Source: Streptosporangium sp040640155 (lineage in GTDB: Bacteria > Actinomycetota > Actinomycetes > Streptosporangiales > Streptosporangiaceae). From it: a stretch of DNA of 64,000 bases. Positions 1-9,100 of the stretch are shown one piece after another. The stretch is from NCBI RefSeq assembly GCF_040640155.1, contig NZ_JBFABE010000006.1:182112-246111 (forward strand), given 5' to 3'. The position numbers and the translations under genes were made by a program. The number at the start of each line of letters is the position of its first letter. Within the stretch, counting starts at the first letter, position 1. A model generated the notes under the pieces. That model was not told the origin of the DNA. It did no database searches and saw nothing but the letters and a program-made list of their open reading frames with translations.

Positions 1-57
1 GACACGCCGTGCTGCGTGCGCGGCGCCGCGGGGCACCGGTCGCGCGCCGCGCCGGCG

Positions 58-145
58 GTGTCCGGAGCCCGGACCGGCGGCGTCCAGAACCCGGATCGGC
101 GGTGTCCGGAGCCCGGGTGGGCGGTGCTGGGAGCCCGGACCGGCG
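58..145. repeat. Four tandem copies of a 22-bp GC-rich unit
   Basis: Four consecutive 22-bp units (58-79, 80-101, 102-123, 124-145) share a core close to GTGTCCGGAGCCCGGACCGG, with a few substitutions per copy. Because 22 is not a multiple of 3 the array is unlikely to be coding. It lies just upstream of rsmD. Positions 1-57 hold no gene I can support; they may include the end of an upstream gene. Confidence 0.8.
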
Positions 146-181
146 GGGGCGGGGAGCGCGGCGCGCTGAGAGGATGACCGG

Positions 182-868
182 GTGAGCCGAGTCATCGCGG
201 GAAGCGCAGGAGGGCGGCGGCTGGCCGTCCCGCCGGGGCGGGGGACCCGCCCCACGAGCGACCGGGCCAGGGAGGGGATCTTCTCCACCGTCGGGTCGCT
301 GATCGGGCCGCTGGACGGATGCGCGGTGCTCGACCTGTACGCGGGCTCGGGCGCGCTCGGGCTGGAGGCGCTCTCCCGGGGAGCCGCTCACGTGACGCTC
401 GTGGAGTCGGACGCCCGCGCGGTACGGACGATCAGGCAGAACGTCGCGTCCCTGGGCCTGGCCGGGGCGCGCGTCGTCGCCGACCGCGTGGAGCGCCTGC
501 TGGACAGGGGCCCCGCGGCCCCCGCCCCCGGACGGGACGCCGGGGCCCGGCCGGGGCGGGGGACGGGGCCGGACGCCGGGACCGGGCCGGATTCCGCGAG
601 CTCCGCGAGCTCCGGTGAGGCCGGTGACTCCGTGCGCGCGTACGACCTCGTTCTCGCCGATCCGCCGTACGCGCTGGGGGAGAAGGAGGTTCGGACGGTG
701 CTGGAACTGCTGCGCGACCGGGGCTGGCTGGCGCCGGACGCCCTGATCGCGGTGGAGCGGGAGACCAGGGGCGGCGCCCTTGTCTGGCCGGACGGGTACG
801 AAGAGGAGAGGGGCCGTCGTTATGGCGAAGCGTCCGTTTGGTACGGTCGCGCCGCCGGGAATCCTTAG
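182..868 (+). CDS. rsmD: 16S rRNA (guanine(966)-N2)-methyltransferase RsmD
   Basis: The family methylates G966 of 16S rRNA in the 30S subnit using S-adenosylmethionine. The protein (228 aa, GTG start) opens with the typical MSRVIAGSAGGRRL. It carries a Rossmann SAM-binding motif (VLDLYAGSGALGLEALSRGA, about residues 49-68) and the catalytic DPPY tetrapeptide of N6/N2 amino-methyltransferases. A Gly/Pro/Asp/Ser-rich insertion at about residues 112-150, between the core motifs, makes it longer than the usual 185-190 aa. The next gene, coaD, starts 18 bp downstream, the usual bacterial pairing. The insertion looks lineage-specific and is probably a disordered loop. Confidence 0.93.
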   Translation: MSRVIAGSAGGRRLAVPPGRGTRPTSDRAREGIFSTVGSLIGPLDGCAVLDLYAGSGALGLEALSRGAAHVTLVESDARAVRTIRQNVASLGLAGARVVADRVERLLDRGPAAPAPGRDAGARPGRGTGPDAGTGPDSASSASSGEAGDSVRAYDLVLADPPYALGEKEVRTVLELLRDRGWLAPDALIAVERETRGGALVWPDGYEEERGRRYGEASVWYGRAAGNP

Positions 869-886
869 AGCAGCAGGGGGTCCACC

Positions 887-1363
887 TTGCGTCGCGTTGT
901 CTGTCCGGGATCGTTCGATCCCGTCACGAACGGTCATCTCGACATCATCGGCCGGGCCTCCCGGCAGTACGACGAGGTCGTCGTGGCGGTGCTGATCAAC
1001 ATCGAGAAGAAGAGCCTCTTCACGGTGGAGGAGCGCATCCAGATGCTCCAGACCGTCACCAAGGAGTACGGGAACGTCCGCGTGGACAAGTTCCACGGCC
1101 TGCTGGTCGACTACTGCAGACAGCAGGAGATCCCGGCCATCGTCAAGGGGCTGCGCGCGGTCAGCGACTTCGACTACGAGCTCCAGATGGCCCAGCTCAA
1201 CTACCGGATGTCGGGGGTGGAGACCCTGTTCATGGCCACCGGCCCCGAGGTCTCCTTCCTGTCGTCCAGCCGCATCAAGGAGATCGCCAAGTACGGCGGC
1301 AACGTGGCCGGACTGGTCCCGGACCTCGTGCAGGAACTCCTGGTCGAACGGCTCAGGGGCTAG
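887..1363 (+). CDS. coaD: Phosphopantetheine adenylyltransferase CoaD
   Basis: The penultimate step of coenzyme A synthesis: 4'-phosphopantetheine plus ATP gives dephospho-CoA and pyrophosphate. The protein is 158 aa, standard for the family. It starts with the nucleotidyltransferase signature CPGSFDPVTNGHLDII (T/HxGH motif) and contains FLSSSRIKEIAKYGGNV, the family's second ATP-binding motif. The start is TTG at 887, chosen because an AGGGGG ribosome-binding site (875-880) sits just upstream and the family begins here (RRVVCPGSFDP). It follows rsmD closely and is probably cotranscribed. Confidence 0.95.
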   Translation: MRRVVCPGSFDPVTNGHLDIIGRASRQYDEVVVAVLINIEKKSLFTVEERIQMLQTVTKEYGNVRVDKFHGLLVDYCRQQEIPAIVKGLRAVSDFDYELQMAQLNYRMSGVETLFMATGPEVSFLSSSRIKEIAKYGGNVAGLVPDLVQELLVERLRG

Positions 1364-1411
1364 GCACTGGTATTCTCTTGTTTCGGCCTTGCACGACGGC
1401 GGTGATGCGCC

Positions 1412-1984
1412 ATGCCTGATGAGAGTGAAATGAACCAGCGTACCCTTGACCCCCGAGCCCCATGGGTGATCTCTACCCATGACCTGGGGCGGCGGCCAGG
1501 GTCGATGCGCCGGATGAGTCTCACCCTCCCGGCACCGGCGGACATCGGCGTCGACATGATCGGCGTCCCCAAGGACGCCGACGTCGAGCTGGAGATCCGG
1601 CTTGAGGCGGTCATGGAGGGTGTGCTCGTCACGGGCACTGCGCGGTCCCCGCTGCGGGGGGAGTGCGCACGCTGCCTGGAACCGGTCACCTCGCACACCG
1701 AGGTGGAGTTCCAGGAGCTGTTCTTCTACTCGGCAGAGGATGCTGCCGAGGGTGACTCGCTTCTCGACGGTGAACTTCTCGATCTCGAACCCGCGTTTCG
1801 CGACGCGGTCGTGCTCACGCTTCCGCTGAGCCCGGTCTGCAGTGAGGACTGCGCCGGGCTCTGCGTGGAGTGCGGGGTCAGGCTGGCGGACGCCGAGCCC
1901 GACCACGGCCACGAAGTCATCGACGCCCGCTGGGCCAAGCTGCAGGGCCTGGTTCCGGAACATAACAACGATCAGGAGAGCTGA
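1412..1984 (+). CDS. YceD/DUF177 family protein, likely large-subunit rRNA accumulation factor
   Basis: A 190-aa cytoplasmic protein of the YceD (DUF177) family. The family is known by its position directly before rpmF and is implicated in 23S rRNA accumulation. Two cysteine clusters are visible: CARCLEP near the middle, and CSEDCAGLCVECG near the C-terminus, which resembles a zinc site. The rpmF start lies 1 bp past its stop, which supports translational coupling. The ATG at 1412 is used; an alternative ATG at 1430 (MNQRTLDPRAPW) is equally plausible because neither has a strong ribosome-binding site. Confidence 0.85.
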   Translation: MPDESEMNQRTLDPRAPWVISTHDLGRRPGSMRRMSLTLPAPADIGVDMIGVPKDADVELEIRLEAVMEGVLVTGTARSPLRGECARCLEPVTSHTEVEFQELFFYSAEDAAEGDSLLDGELLDLEPAFRDAVVLTLPLSPVCSEDCAGLCVECGVRLADAEPDHGHEVIDARWAKLQGLVPEHNNDQES

Positions 1985-1985
1985 C

Positions 1986-2165
1986 GTGGCTGTCCCAAAG
2001 CGCAAGATGTCGCGGAGCAACACTCGCTCCCGCAGGTCGCAGTGGAAGGCCGCCGCGGTTTCGCTCGTGAGCTGCCCCCAGTGCCGCTCGCCGAAGCGTC
2101 CGCACGTGGCATGTCCGACCTGCGGCACGTACAACCGCCGTCAGGTGATCGAGCCCTCCGCCTGA
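1986..2165 (+). CDS. rpmF: 50S ribosomal protein L32
   Basis: A 59-aa ribosomal protein starting MAVPKRKMSRSNTRSRRSQW, the typical L32 N-terminus. It keeps a four-cysteine zinc motif (CPQCRSPKRPHVACPTC), so it is the zinc-binding form. The start is GTG, 1 bp after the stop of the YceD gene. A strong hairpin follows at 2185-2216, so the rsmD-coaD-yceD-rpmF group probably ends here. Confidence 0.96.
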   Translation: MAVPKRKMSRSNTRSRRSQWKAAAVSLVSCPQCRSPKRPHVACPTCGTYNRRQVIEPSA

Positions 2166-2184
2166 TCGCACGCTGACCGACGGT

Positions 2185-2216
2185 CGCCGGCCGGGTCCTC
2201 ACGGATCCGGCCGGCG
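2185..2216 (+). terminator. Hairpin terminator downstream of rpmF
   Basis: CGCCGGCCGG (2185-2194) pairs perfectly with CCGGCCGGCG (2207-2216). The stem extends inward through GTCC/GGAT with one G-T pair, leaving a 4-nt TCAC loop. It is 20 bp past the rpmF stop. There is no U-tract, as is common in high-GC actinomycetes. Confidence 0.7.
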
Positions 2217-2393
2217 CCACCGTGCTCACCCCTGCGATGGCGGTCCGCCCGCGGCTGTGGTGGACGCCGGGGTTCGCGGTAGAACGCGTACCCTCTTTCC
2301 CGGCGCCCACCACGTCTTCGGGGTCTTCGGGCATCTCTTCGGTCCTCATCTTCGCCATCGCGCATTCGATCACAGAACGTGCGAGGAGAAGTC

Positions 2394-3125
2394 ATGGCCA
2401 CGAGCGTCAAGCCGGTCGCCGTCGAGTTCGTCAAGGACGAGCTGGAGCGCCTGCTGGCGGTCCACCTGGACGTCGCCATCCTGGAGCGGGCGCTGACCCA
2501 CCGCTCCTACGCGTACGAGAACGGCGGGCTGCCCACCAACGAGCGCCTGGAGTTCCTGGGCGACTCGGTGCTGGGCCTGGTCGTCACCGACACCCTCTAC
2601 CGCAACCACCCCGACCTGCCCGAGGGCCAGCTCGCCAAGCTCAGGGCCGCAGTGGTCAACATGCGCGCCCTGGCCGACGTGGCCCGCTCGCTGGGCCTGG
2701 GCCGGTTCCTGCGGCTGGGCCGGGGCGAGGAGGGCACCGGGGGACGCGACAAGTCCTCGATCCTCGCCGACACCCTCGAGGCGCTGATCGGCGCGGTCTA
2801 CGTGAACAGGGGCCTGGACGAGGCGTTCCGCGTCGTCCACCTGCTCTTCGACCCGCTCATCACCCGTTCGGCCTCGCTCGGCGCCGGGCTCGACTGGAAG
2901 ACCTCCCTGCAGGAGCTCACCGCCTCGGAGTCGCTCGGCGTGCCCGAGTACCACGTCGAGGAGAGCGGGCCCGACCACGCCAAGTCCTTCACGGCGGTCG
3001 TCAGGGTCGGCGGGGAGGCATACGGCGCGGGCTCGGGGCGTTCGAAGAAGGAGGCGGAGCAGCAGGCCGCCGAGGCGGCCTGGAACCGGATCCGCCAGGA
3101 CCGCGAACGACGCGACGCCGGCTGA
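2394..3125 (+). CDS. rnc: Ribonuclease III
   Basis: Cleaves double-stranded RNA in rRNA and mRNA processing. The catalytic domain shows the signature NERLEFLGDSVLGL and the second acidic site DTLEALIGAVY. The C-terminal part is a double-stranded RNA-binding domain ending in GSGRSKKEAEQQAAEAAW. The ATG at 2394 gives 243 aa and is preferred to the in-frame GTG at 2379, since a GAGGAGAA ribosome-binding site (2383-2390) directly precedes it. mutM starts 55 bp downstream. The rnc-mutM-(acyP)-smc order is conserved in actinobacteria. Confidence 0.95.
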   Translation: MATSVKPVAVEFVKDELERLLAVHLDVAILERALTHRSYAYENGGLPTNERLEFLGDSVLGLVVTDTLYRNHPDLPEGQLAKLRAAVVNMRALADVARSLGLGRFLRLGRGEEGTGGRDKSSILADTLEALIGAVYVNRGLDEAFRVVHLLFDPLITRSASLGAGLDWKTSLQELTASESLGVPEYHVEESGPDHAKSFTAVVRVGGEAYGAGSGRSKKEAEQQAAEAAWNRIRQDRERRDAG

Positions 3126-3180
3126 TCCGGCGCTGCCGTTCCGACGCTGCCGACGCTGCCGATCCGACGGAGGAGGGGCC

Positions 3181-4047
3181 ATGCCCGAGCTGCCCGAGGT
3201 CGAGGTGGTCCGCCGCGGCCTGGAGCGGTGGGTCTCAGGACGGGTGGTCGCCCACGCCGAGGTGCTCCACCCCCGGGCGATCAGGCGGCACCTGCCCGGC
3301 GCCGAGGAGTTCTCCTTCCGTCTCAGGGGCCGCACCGTCGGGGTCGCCGAGCGCCGGGGCAAGTACCTCTGGCTGCCCCTGGACGGATCCGACGCGGTCC
3401 TGGCGCACCTGGGGATGAGCGGCCAGCTGCTGGTCGTGGAGCCCGGTTCCCCGCCGGAGAAGCACCTGCGCGTCCGGATGTCCTTCACCGACGGCGGCCC
3501 GGAGCTGCGCTTCGTCGACCAGCGGACCTTCGGCCACGTGCTGGTCACCCCGATGGCGCACGCGAGCGGCCGGGCGGTTCCCGAGCCGATCGCGCACATC
3601 GCGGCCGACCCGTTCGAGGAGCACTTCGACGAGGCGGGGTTCGCCCGGCGGCTGCGACTCCGCCAGACCGAGATCAAACGGGCGCTGCTGGACCAGTCGC
3701 TGATCAGCGGTGTCGGCAACATCTACGCCGACGAGGCGCTCTGGCGGGCCAGGCTGCACGGCGCCAGGCCCACCGGGGCGCTGACCGGGCCGAAGATCGC
3801 CGAGTTGCTGGCGGCGGCCCGGCAGGTGATGGCCGCGGCGCTGTCCGAGGGCGGCACCTCCTTCGACAGCCTGTACGTGAACGTCAACGGGGAGAGCGGC
3901 TACTTCGACCGGTCCCTGGCCGTCTACGGCAGGCGTGACCTGCCCTGTTCCCGGTGCGGGGCGCCGATCGTCCGCGAGGCGTTCATGAACCGCTCCTCCT
4001 ACAGCTGCCCCCGCTGCCAGCCCAGGCCGAGAAGGACGGCGCGGTGA
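3181..4047 (+). CDS. mutM: Formamidopyrimidine-DNA glycosylase (Fpg/MutM)
   Basis: Bifunctional base-excision repair glycosylase and AP lyase for 8-oxoguanine and ring-opened purines. The protein is 288 aa. It begins MPELPEVEVVRRGLERW, where Pro1 and Glu2 form the catalytic N-terminus after Met removal. It contains the H2TH-region sequence DQSLISGVGNIYADEALWRA and ends in a four-cysteine zinc finger (CSRCGAPIVREAFMNRSSYS followed by CPRC). The start is preceded by GGAGGAGG. Its TGA overlaps the GTG start of acyP by 4 bp. Confidence 0.95.
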   Translation: MPELPEVEVVRRGLERWVSGRVVAHAEVLHPRAIRRHLPGAEEFSFRLRGRTVGVAERRGKYLWLPLDGSDAVLAHLGMSGQLLVVEPGSPPEKHLRVRMSFTDGGPELRFVDQRTFGHVLVTPMAHASGRAVPEPIAHIAADPFEEHFDEAGFARRLRLRQTEIKRALLDQSLISGVGNIYADEALWRARLHGARPTGALTGPKIAELLAAARQVMAAALSEGGTSFDSLYVNVNGESGYFDRSLAVYGRRDLPCSRCGAPIVREAFMNRSSYSCPRCQPRPRRTAR

Positions 4048-4469
4048 CGCGGGCCGGGGACGGTCCGGAGGAGGCCGGGGTGACCGGCGCCGGGACGGAC
4101 ACGACCGCGACGGCCGGCGCGCGGACGGGCACGCCGAGGACGGACGCGACCGGAACGGGCACGGCCGGGACGGGCGCGGCCGGGACGGCGGACACGGCGC
4201 GGGTGCGGCTCACGGCCTGGGTGCGGGGACGCGTGCAGGGGGTGGGCTTCCGCTGGTGGACGCGGTCCCGCGCCCTGGAGCTCGGCCTGGCCGGCTGGGC
4301 GCGCAACACGGCCGACGGCCGGGTCGAGGTGGTCGCCCAGGGGCCGCGGCGGGCGTGCGCCGATCTGCTGGGGCTCCTGCGCGGGGGCGACACGCCCGGG
4401 CGGGTCGACGGGGTCGTCGAGCGCTGGAGCGAGCCCAAAGGTAGTCCCGAGGGGTTCGTCGAGCGCTGA
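4044..4469 (+). CDS. Acylphosphatase
   Basis: Hydrolyses carboxyl-phosphate bonds of acylphosphates. The C-terminal 90 residues match the family: VRGRVQGVGFRWWTRSRALE holds the anion-binding loop and catalytic Arg, and the catalytic Asn is in GWARNTADGRVEV. The GTG at 4044 overlaps the mutM stop as GTGA. From it the protein has an unusual Thr/Gly/Ala-rich N-terminal extension of about 50 residues. An internal GTG near 4201 (VRLTAWVRG) would give a normal-length enzyme, so the true start is uncertain. Confidence 0.85.
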   Translation: MTRAGDGPEEAGVTGAGTDTTATAGARTGTPRTDATGTGTAGTGAAGTADTARVRLTAWVRGRVQGVGFRWWTRSRALELGLAGWARNTADGRVEVVAQGPRRACADLLGLLRGGDTPGRVDGVVERWSEPKGSPEGFVER

Positions 4470-4660
4470 CCACTTCCCTAAACCACCCAAAATAAGGTAT
4501 ATTTGACCGTCGAGAGTGCCCATCGGTGCATCCATACGGAGCGTTCAACTTGACCGTCTCCCTCACCGGTGCGACTCTTGATAAAGAACCACGCGCACCC
4601 CTCCCGCGGCAAAGAAGTGCGCGAACCAGTCTGGTCACTCAGCGTGGAGGACCCTTTACT

Positions 4661-4855
4661 ATGGCGAAGGCTCTACTCGGCCACGTCGGCGGTCCCGACC
4701 CTCGGATGGTCTCGGAAATGCGTCGCCTTCAGCAGCGCATCCGTGATCTCGAGGGAGAGCTCACCCGGCTCCAGGCCCAGAACGACGAACTCGCGGCAGG
4801 CAGTCGCGATGAGGAGTTCAACCGTCTGCAGGATCGCGAGCCGGCTCTCACCTAA
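4661..4855 (+). CDS. Small conserved actinobacterial coiled-coil protein of the smc locus
   Basis: A 64-aa protein beginning MAKALLGHVGGPDPRMVSEM, followed by a predicted coiled coil (residues about 18-48, heptad-like MRRLQQRIRDLEGELTRLQA). I recognise it as a small protein conserved near mutM and smc in actinomycetes; its function is unknown to me. A GTGGAGG ribosome-binding site supports the ATG. It is separated by a 191-bp non-coding leader from acyP and followed by a hairpin, so it is probably a monocistronic, well-expressed gene. Confidence 0.8.
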   Translation: MAKALLGHVGGPDPRMVSEMRRLQQRIRDLEGELTRLQAQNDELAAGSRDEEFNRLQDREPALT

Positions 4856-4881
4856 CGGGGCCGGGGCGGAAGGAACTGTCC

Positions 4882-4906
4882 AGGGACGCCTCATCGGGGC
4901 GTCCCT
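4882..4906 (+). terminator. Rho-independent-type terminator after the small coiled-coil gene
   Basis: AGGGACGCC (4882-4890) pairs perfectly with GGCGTCCCT (4898-4906) around a 7-nt loop. A short T-containing tract follows (TTGTCAT). It sits 26 bp after the stop of the 64-aa gene and before the convergent esterase gene. Confidence 0.75.
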
Positions 4907-4939
4907 TGTCATATGACGCTGTATATGGCCTTATGTGGG

Positions 4940-5977
4940 TCATAAGCGTCCTATATGTCGTGCCAGGAAGGCGAGCTGCTCGGGTAACACCCTGCGGCGG
5001 TAGGCCGTGTCCTGGCACCCGTCGGCGATCCCACCCTCGGCCGTGGCGCCCAGCGCCTTGAGGGCCTTGAGCATGGTCTGGGTCTGCCGGGCCCACGCGT
5101 CGTGCTCGCCGCACCCCAGCCAGACCGGGATGTCCACGAGCTCGCGCAGCGGGGCCTGGGCCGCGCTCACCGCGGGCGACGCCGCGACGACCGCTCCCAC
5201 CTGCTCGGGACCGAGCTCGGCGGCCAGCCTCAGCGCCCCCGCGCCCCCCGACGACCACCCCATCAGGCCGATCTTCGCGGTGTCCATCCCGTTCGAGGTC
5301 AGGTACGGCAGCAGCGCGCCCGGGATGTCGGCGGACGGCCAGTCGTCGATCGAGACGACCGCGAAGCGCCCGCCGCCCGCGGCCAGGTAACGATGGACGG
5401 CGTAGGTGCCGAACGGCGTGCGCGCGTCACCGGCGGCCCCGTGAAGCATGATCACGACGGGGAGCCCGTCCCCGGCCCCCGGCGGCAACCCGACGATCAC
5501 CCGTCGCCGGTCCACGCGGCTGCGCTGGAGCGTTCCAGGGGACGTCACCGGAGGCCGGGGGAGCGGCCCGCAGACGATCTGGGCGTACGCGCTCCGGATG
5601 CCCTCGGGGCCGAGCGCCAGCGCGGCCGCTCCCAGGCTCAGCGTGGTCAGCCCGGCGCCCGCCAGGAAGGCGCGCCGCCCCGGCCCGCGCTCACCGCCCG
5701 CCGCTCCCGCCTCCCGCGAACCGGCCGTCCGGGGTCCCGGAGCCTCGGGGCCGGCCGTGGGGGGTCCCGACGTCCGGGATCCGGCCGTCCTGAGGTCCGA
5801 CGTCTGGGATCCGGTCGTCCGAGGGCCGGGAAGCCCCGCTCCGGCGGGCCGGGAGCCCGGTGATCCGGTCCCGGGCGGCTCGTACCCGGGCGGCCGGGAC
5901 CCCGGGGGGCACGACCTCGGCGGGTGTGGTCTCGGCGGGTGTGACGGAGCCTCGCTCTCACCGCGTTCCGCGTCCAT
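4940..5977 (-). CDS. Exported alpha/beta-hydrolase (esterase/depolymerase-like)
   Basis: A 345-aa protein with an alpha/beta-hydrolase fold. It shows an oxyanion-hole segment (MLHGAAGDARTPFG), the nucleophile motif GWSSGG (Ser242) and GCGEHDAW as the likely acid region. It resembles secreted polyhydroxybutyrate-depolymerase/feruloyl-esterase-like proteins. Odd point: a twin-arginine-like stretch, RRAFLAGAGLTTLSLGAAAL, lies at residues 101-120, after a hundred Pro/Gly/Ser/Arg-rich residues, not at the extreme N-terminus. I find no in-frame start codon between that low-complexity tract and the RR motif. The substrate is unknown. Confidence 0.7.
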   Translation of the reverse strand: MDAERGESEAPSHPPRPHPPRSCPPGSRPPGYEPPGTGSPGSRPAGAGLPGPRTTGSQTSDLRTAGSRTSGPPTAGPEAPGPRTAGSREAGAAGGERGPGRRAFLAGAGLTTLSLGAAALALGPEGIRSAYAQIVCGPLPRPPVTSPGTLQRSRVDRRRVIVGLPPGAGDGLPVVIMLHGAAGDARTPFGTYAVHRYLAAGGGRFAVVSIDDWPSADIPGALLPYLTSNGMDTAKIGLMGWSSGGAGALRLAAELGPEQVGAVVAASPAVSAAQAPLRELVDIPVWLGCGEHDAWARQTQTMLKALKALGATAEGGIADGCQDTAYRRRVLPEQLAFLARHIGRL

Positions 5978-6198
5978 GCAGGGCACGATAGGCGGTGCGC
6001 GGGCGGGCGGGGGTGAAGAACGGTAGTCTTCCCCGCGTGAACGGAGCCGCGGGCTGACGAGGGAGGACACGCTCGTCGCCGCCGGGAGCAGACCGGGAGC
6101 AGGCCGGCCGGGAGCGGGCCGGGGACGGCCGAGGGCGGCCGATGGCACAGGGCGCGCCCCGCCGGGGGGCGCGGCCGGACCGGGGAGGGGGTGCCGGG

Positions 6199-9100
6199 GT
6201 GTATCTGAAGACCCTCACCCTGCGCGGGTTCAAGTCCTTCGCCTCGGCCACCACGCTCCGGTTCGAGCCGGGCATCACCGCGGTCGTCGGCCCCAACGGG
6301 TCGGGCAAGTCCAACGTGGTCGACGCCCTGGCCTGGGTGATGGGCGAGCACAGCGCCAAGTCGCTGCGCGGCGGCAAGATGGAGGACGTCATCTTCGCCG
6401 GCACCTCCTCGCGGGCGCCGCTGGGCCGGGCCGAGGTCACCCTGACCATCGACAACACCGACGGCATGCTCCCGATCGACTACACCGAGGTGACGATCAG
6501 CAGGCTGATGTTCCGGGCCGGCCAGAGCGAGTACGCGATCAACGGTGACACCTGCCGCCTGCTCGACATCCAGGAGCTGCTCTCCGACTCCGGCATCGGC
6601 CGCGAGATGCACGTCATCGTCGGCCAGGGCCAGCTCGACCAGGTGCTGCACGCCGGTCCCGAGGAGCGCCGGGCGTTCATCGAGGAGGCCGCGGGCGTCC
6701 TGAAGCACCGCAAGCGCAAGGAGAAGGCGCTGCGGAAGCTGGACGCCATGCAGGCCAACATGACCCGGGTGCAGGACCTGACCACCGAGCTGCGCCGCCA
6801 GCTCAAGCCGCTGGGCCGCCAGGCCGAGATCGCCAGGAAGGCCGCGGTCATCCAGGCCGACCTGCGCGACGCCAGGCTCCGCCTGCTCGCCGACGACGTG
6901 CTCACCCTGCGCACCGCGCTGGAGCGGGAGATGGCCGACGAGGCCGCCGTGCTGGCCCGCCGCGCCGCGGTGGAGACCGAGCTCGAACAGGGCCAGGTCG
7001 CCGAGGCCGAGCTGGAGGCCGCCGAGGCCCAGGCCCAGCCGCGGCTGGCCGCCGCCCAGGAGACCTTCTTCCGGCTCTCCTCCCTGCGTGAGCGCCTGCG
7101 AGGCCTGGCCGGTCTCGCCGCCGAGCGACACCGGAACGCCTCCGACACCGCCGTGGAGCGGCGCGGGCGCGACCCGGAGGACCTGGAGCGCGAGGCCGAG
7201 GAGGCGCGCGAGCAGGAACGCGTCCTGGCCGAGCTCCTGGCCCAGGAGCAGGAGACGCTCGCCACGGCCGTGGCCGCGCGTACCGAGACCGAGGGGGCGC
7301 TCGCCGCGGAGGAACGGCGGCTCGCCGCCGAGGCCAGGGCCGCCGCCGACCGGCGCGAGGGCCTGGCCAGGCTCAGGGGGCAGGCCGGGGCCGCGCGCAG
7401 CCGCGCCACCGCGGCCGAGGAGGAGATCGGCAGGCTGCGCCGCTCGCTGGAGGAGGCCGAGCAGCGCGCCGAGGCGGCCCGGGCCGAGCACGACGGTCAG
7501 GAACGCGCCGAGCCGGCCGCCGATCCCGCCCTCGCCGAGGAGCTGGAGATCGCTCTGGAGACCGTCGAGCAGGCCAGGGAGTCGGTCGAGGCGGCCAGGG
7601 CCGGGGTCGAGGCCGCCCGCGCGGCGGTCGCCGGCCCGGACGGCGCGCTCGGCGCGGCCAGGGCCGCCCTGACCGCGGCCCGGGAGGCCGACCAGCGGGC
7701 GCAGCGCCAGGTGGCCGCGCTGGAGGCCAGGTTCGAGGCGCTGGAGATGGGCCTGGCCCAGGGCGCCGACGGGGCCGCGGCGCTGCTCGCCGAGGGACCG
7801 GCCGGTGTGATCGGCCCGCTGGCCACCATGCTCTCGGTACGGCCCGGCGCCGAGGTGGCCGTCGCCGCCGTGCTCGGCGCGGCGGCCGAGGCCGTCGCGG
7901 TCGGGTCGCTGCAGGACGCGGCCGACGCGCTGGAGTTCCTCAGGAGCCGCGAGGCGGGCCAGGCGTCCCTGGTCGTCACCTCGGGCGAGGCGGCGGCCCC
8001 GGCGGGCCGGGTGCCGCTGGAGGGCACCGAGTGGGCCGCCGACCTGGTCGTCGTCCCCGCCGAGCTCCGCGCGGCCGTCGCCGCCCTGCTGGGGGGCGTG
8101 CTGGTGGTGGACGACCTCGCGGCCGCCAGGAAGGCGGTGGAGCAGCTGCCCGGCCTGCGGGCCGTCACCCGCTCGGGCGACCTGCTGGGCGCCCACGCCG
8201 CCAGGGGAGGCTCGCCCGGCGGCACCTCCGCCCTGCAGATGCGGGCCGCGCTGGACGAGGCCGCCGCCGACCTGGCCGGGGCCCGGACCGCGGCCGAGCT
8301 CGCCGCGGACGGGCTGGAGGAGGCGGCCGAGGTCGAGGCCGAGGCGCAGGGGGCGGTCGAGACCGCGCGGGCCCGGGTCGCCGAGGCCCAGACCGGCGTG
8401 CAGAACGCCCAGGGCGGCCTCGACGCCGCCCAGGCCGCGCTGGACCGCCTGCGGGCCAGGCAGCGCGAGGCCGACCAGCAGGTGGCCGCGGTGGCCAGGC
8501 GGCTCGCCCAGCTCGGCGCCGCCGCCAAGGCCGCCCGCGACGAGTGCGAGCGGCTCGCCCGGGGCGTACGGGCCGCCGAGGAGGCGCGCGACCGGGACGC
8601 GGCCGGCCTCGCCGAGCTGGAGGAGCGGCTCGCCGCGGCCCTCGGGGCCGAGGAGGTCGAGACCGAGCCCGCCACCGACCTGCGCGACGAGCTCGCCGCG
8701 ATCTGCGCGACGGCCCGGCAGGAGGAGATGGAGGCCCGCCTCGCCGTACGGACCGCCGAGGAGCGGGTCCGGGGCATCGAGGGCAGGGCCGAGGAGCTGA
8801 CGCGCGCCGCCGAGCGCGAGCGCGAGGAGCGCGCCAGGGCGGCCGAGCGCCGGATGCGCCGCCGCGAGCAGGCCCGTACGGCCCAGGCGGTCGTGCGGGG
8901 CACCGAGCTGACGTTGCGCGCGCTGGAGTCCTCGCTGACGGCCGCCGCCGCCGAGCGCGACGAGGCGGAGCTGGCGCGCGGCCGGATCGACGCCTCGCTC
9001 AAGGCCGTCCGGGTCCGCGTGCGCGAGCTCTCCGGGGAGCTGGACAAGCTCGTCAACCGGGCGCACGGCAGCGAGATGGCGCGCACCGAGCAGCGCCTGC

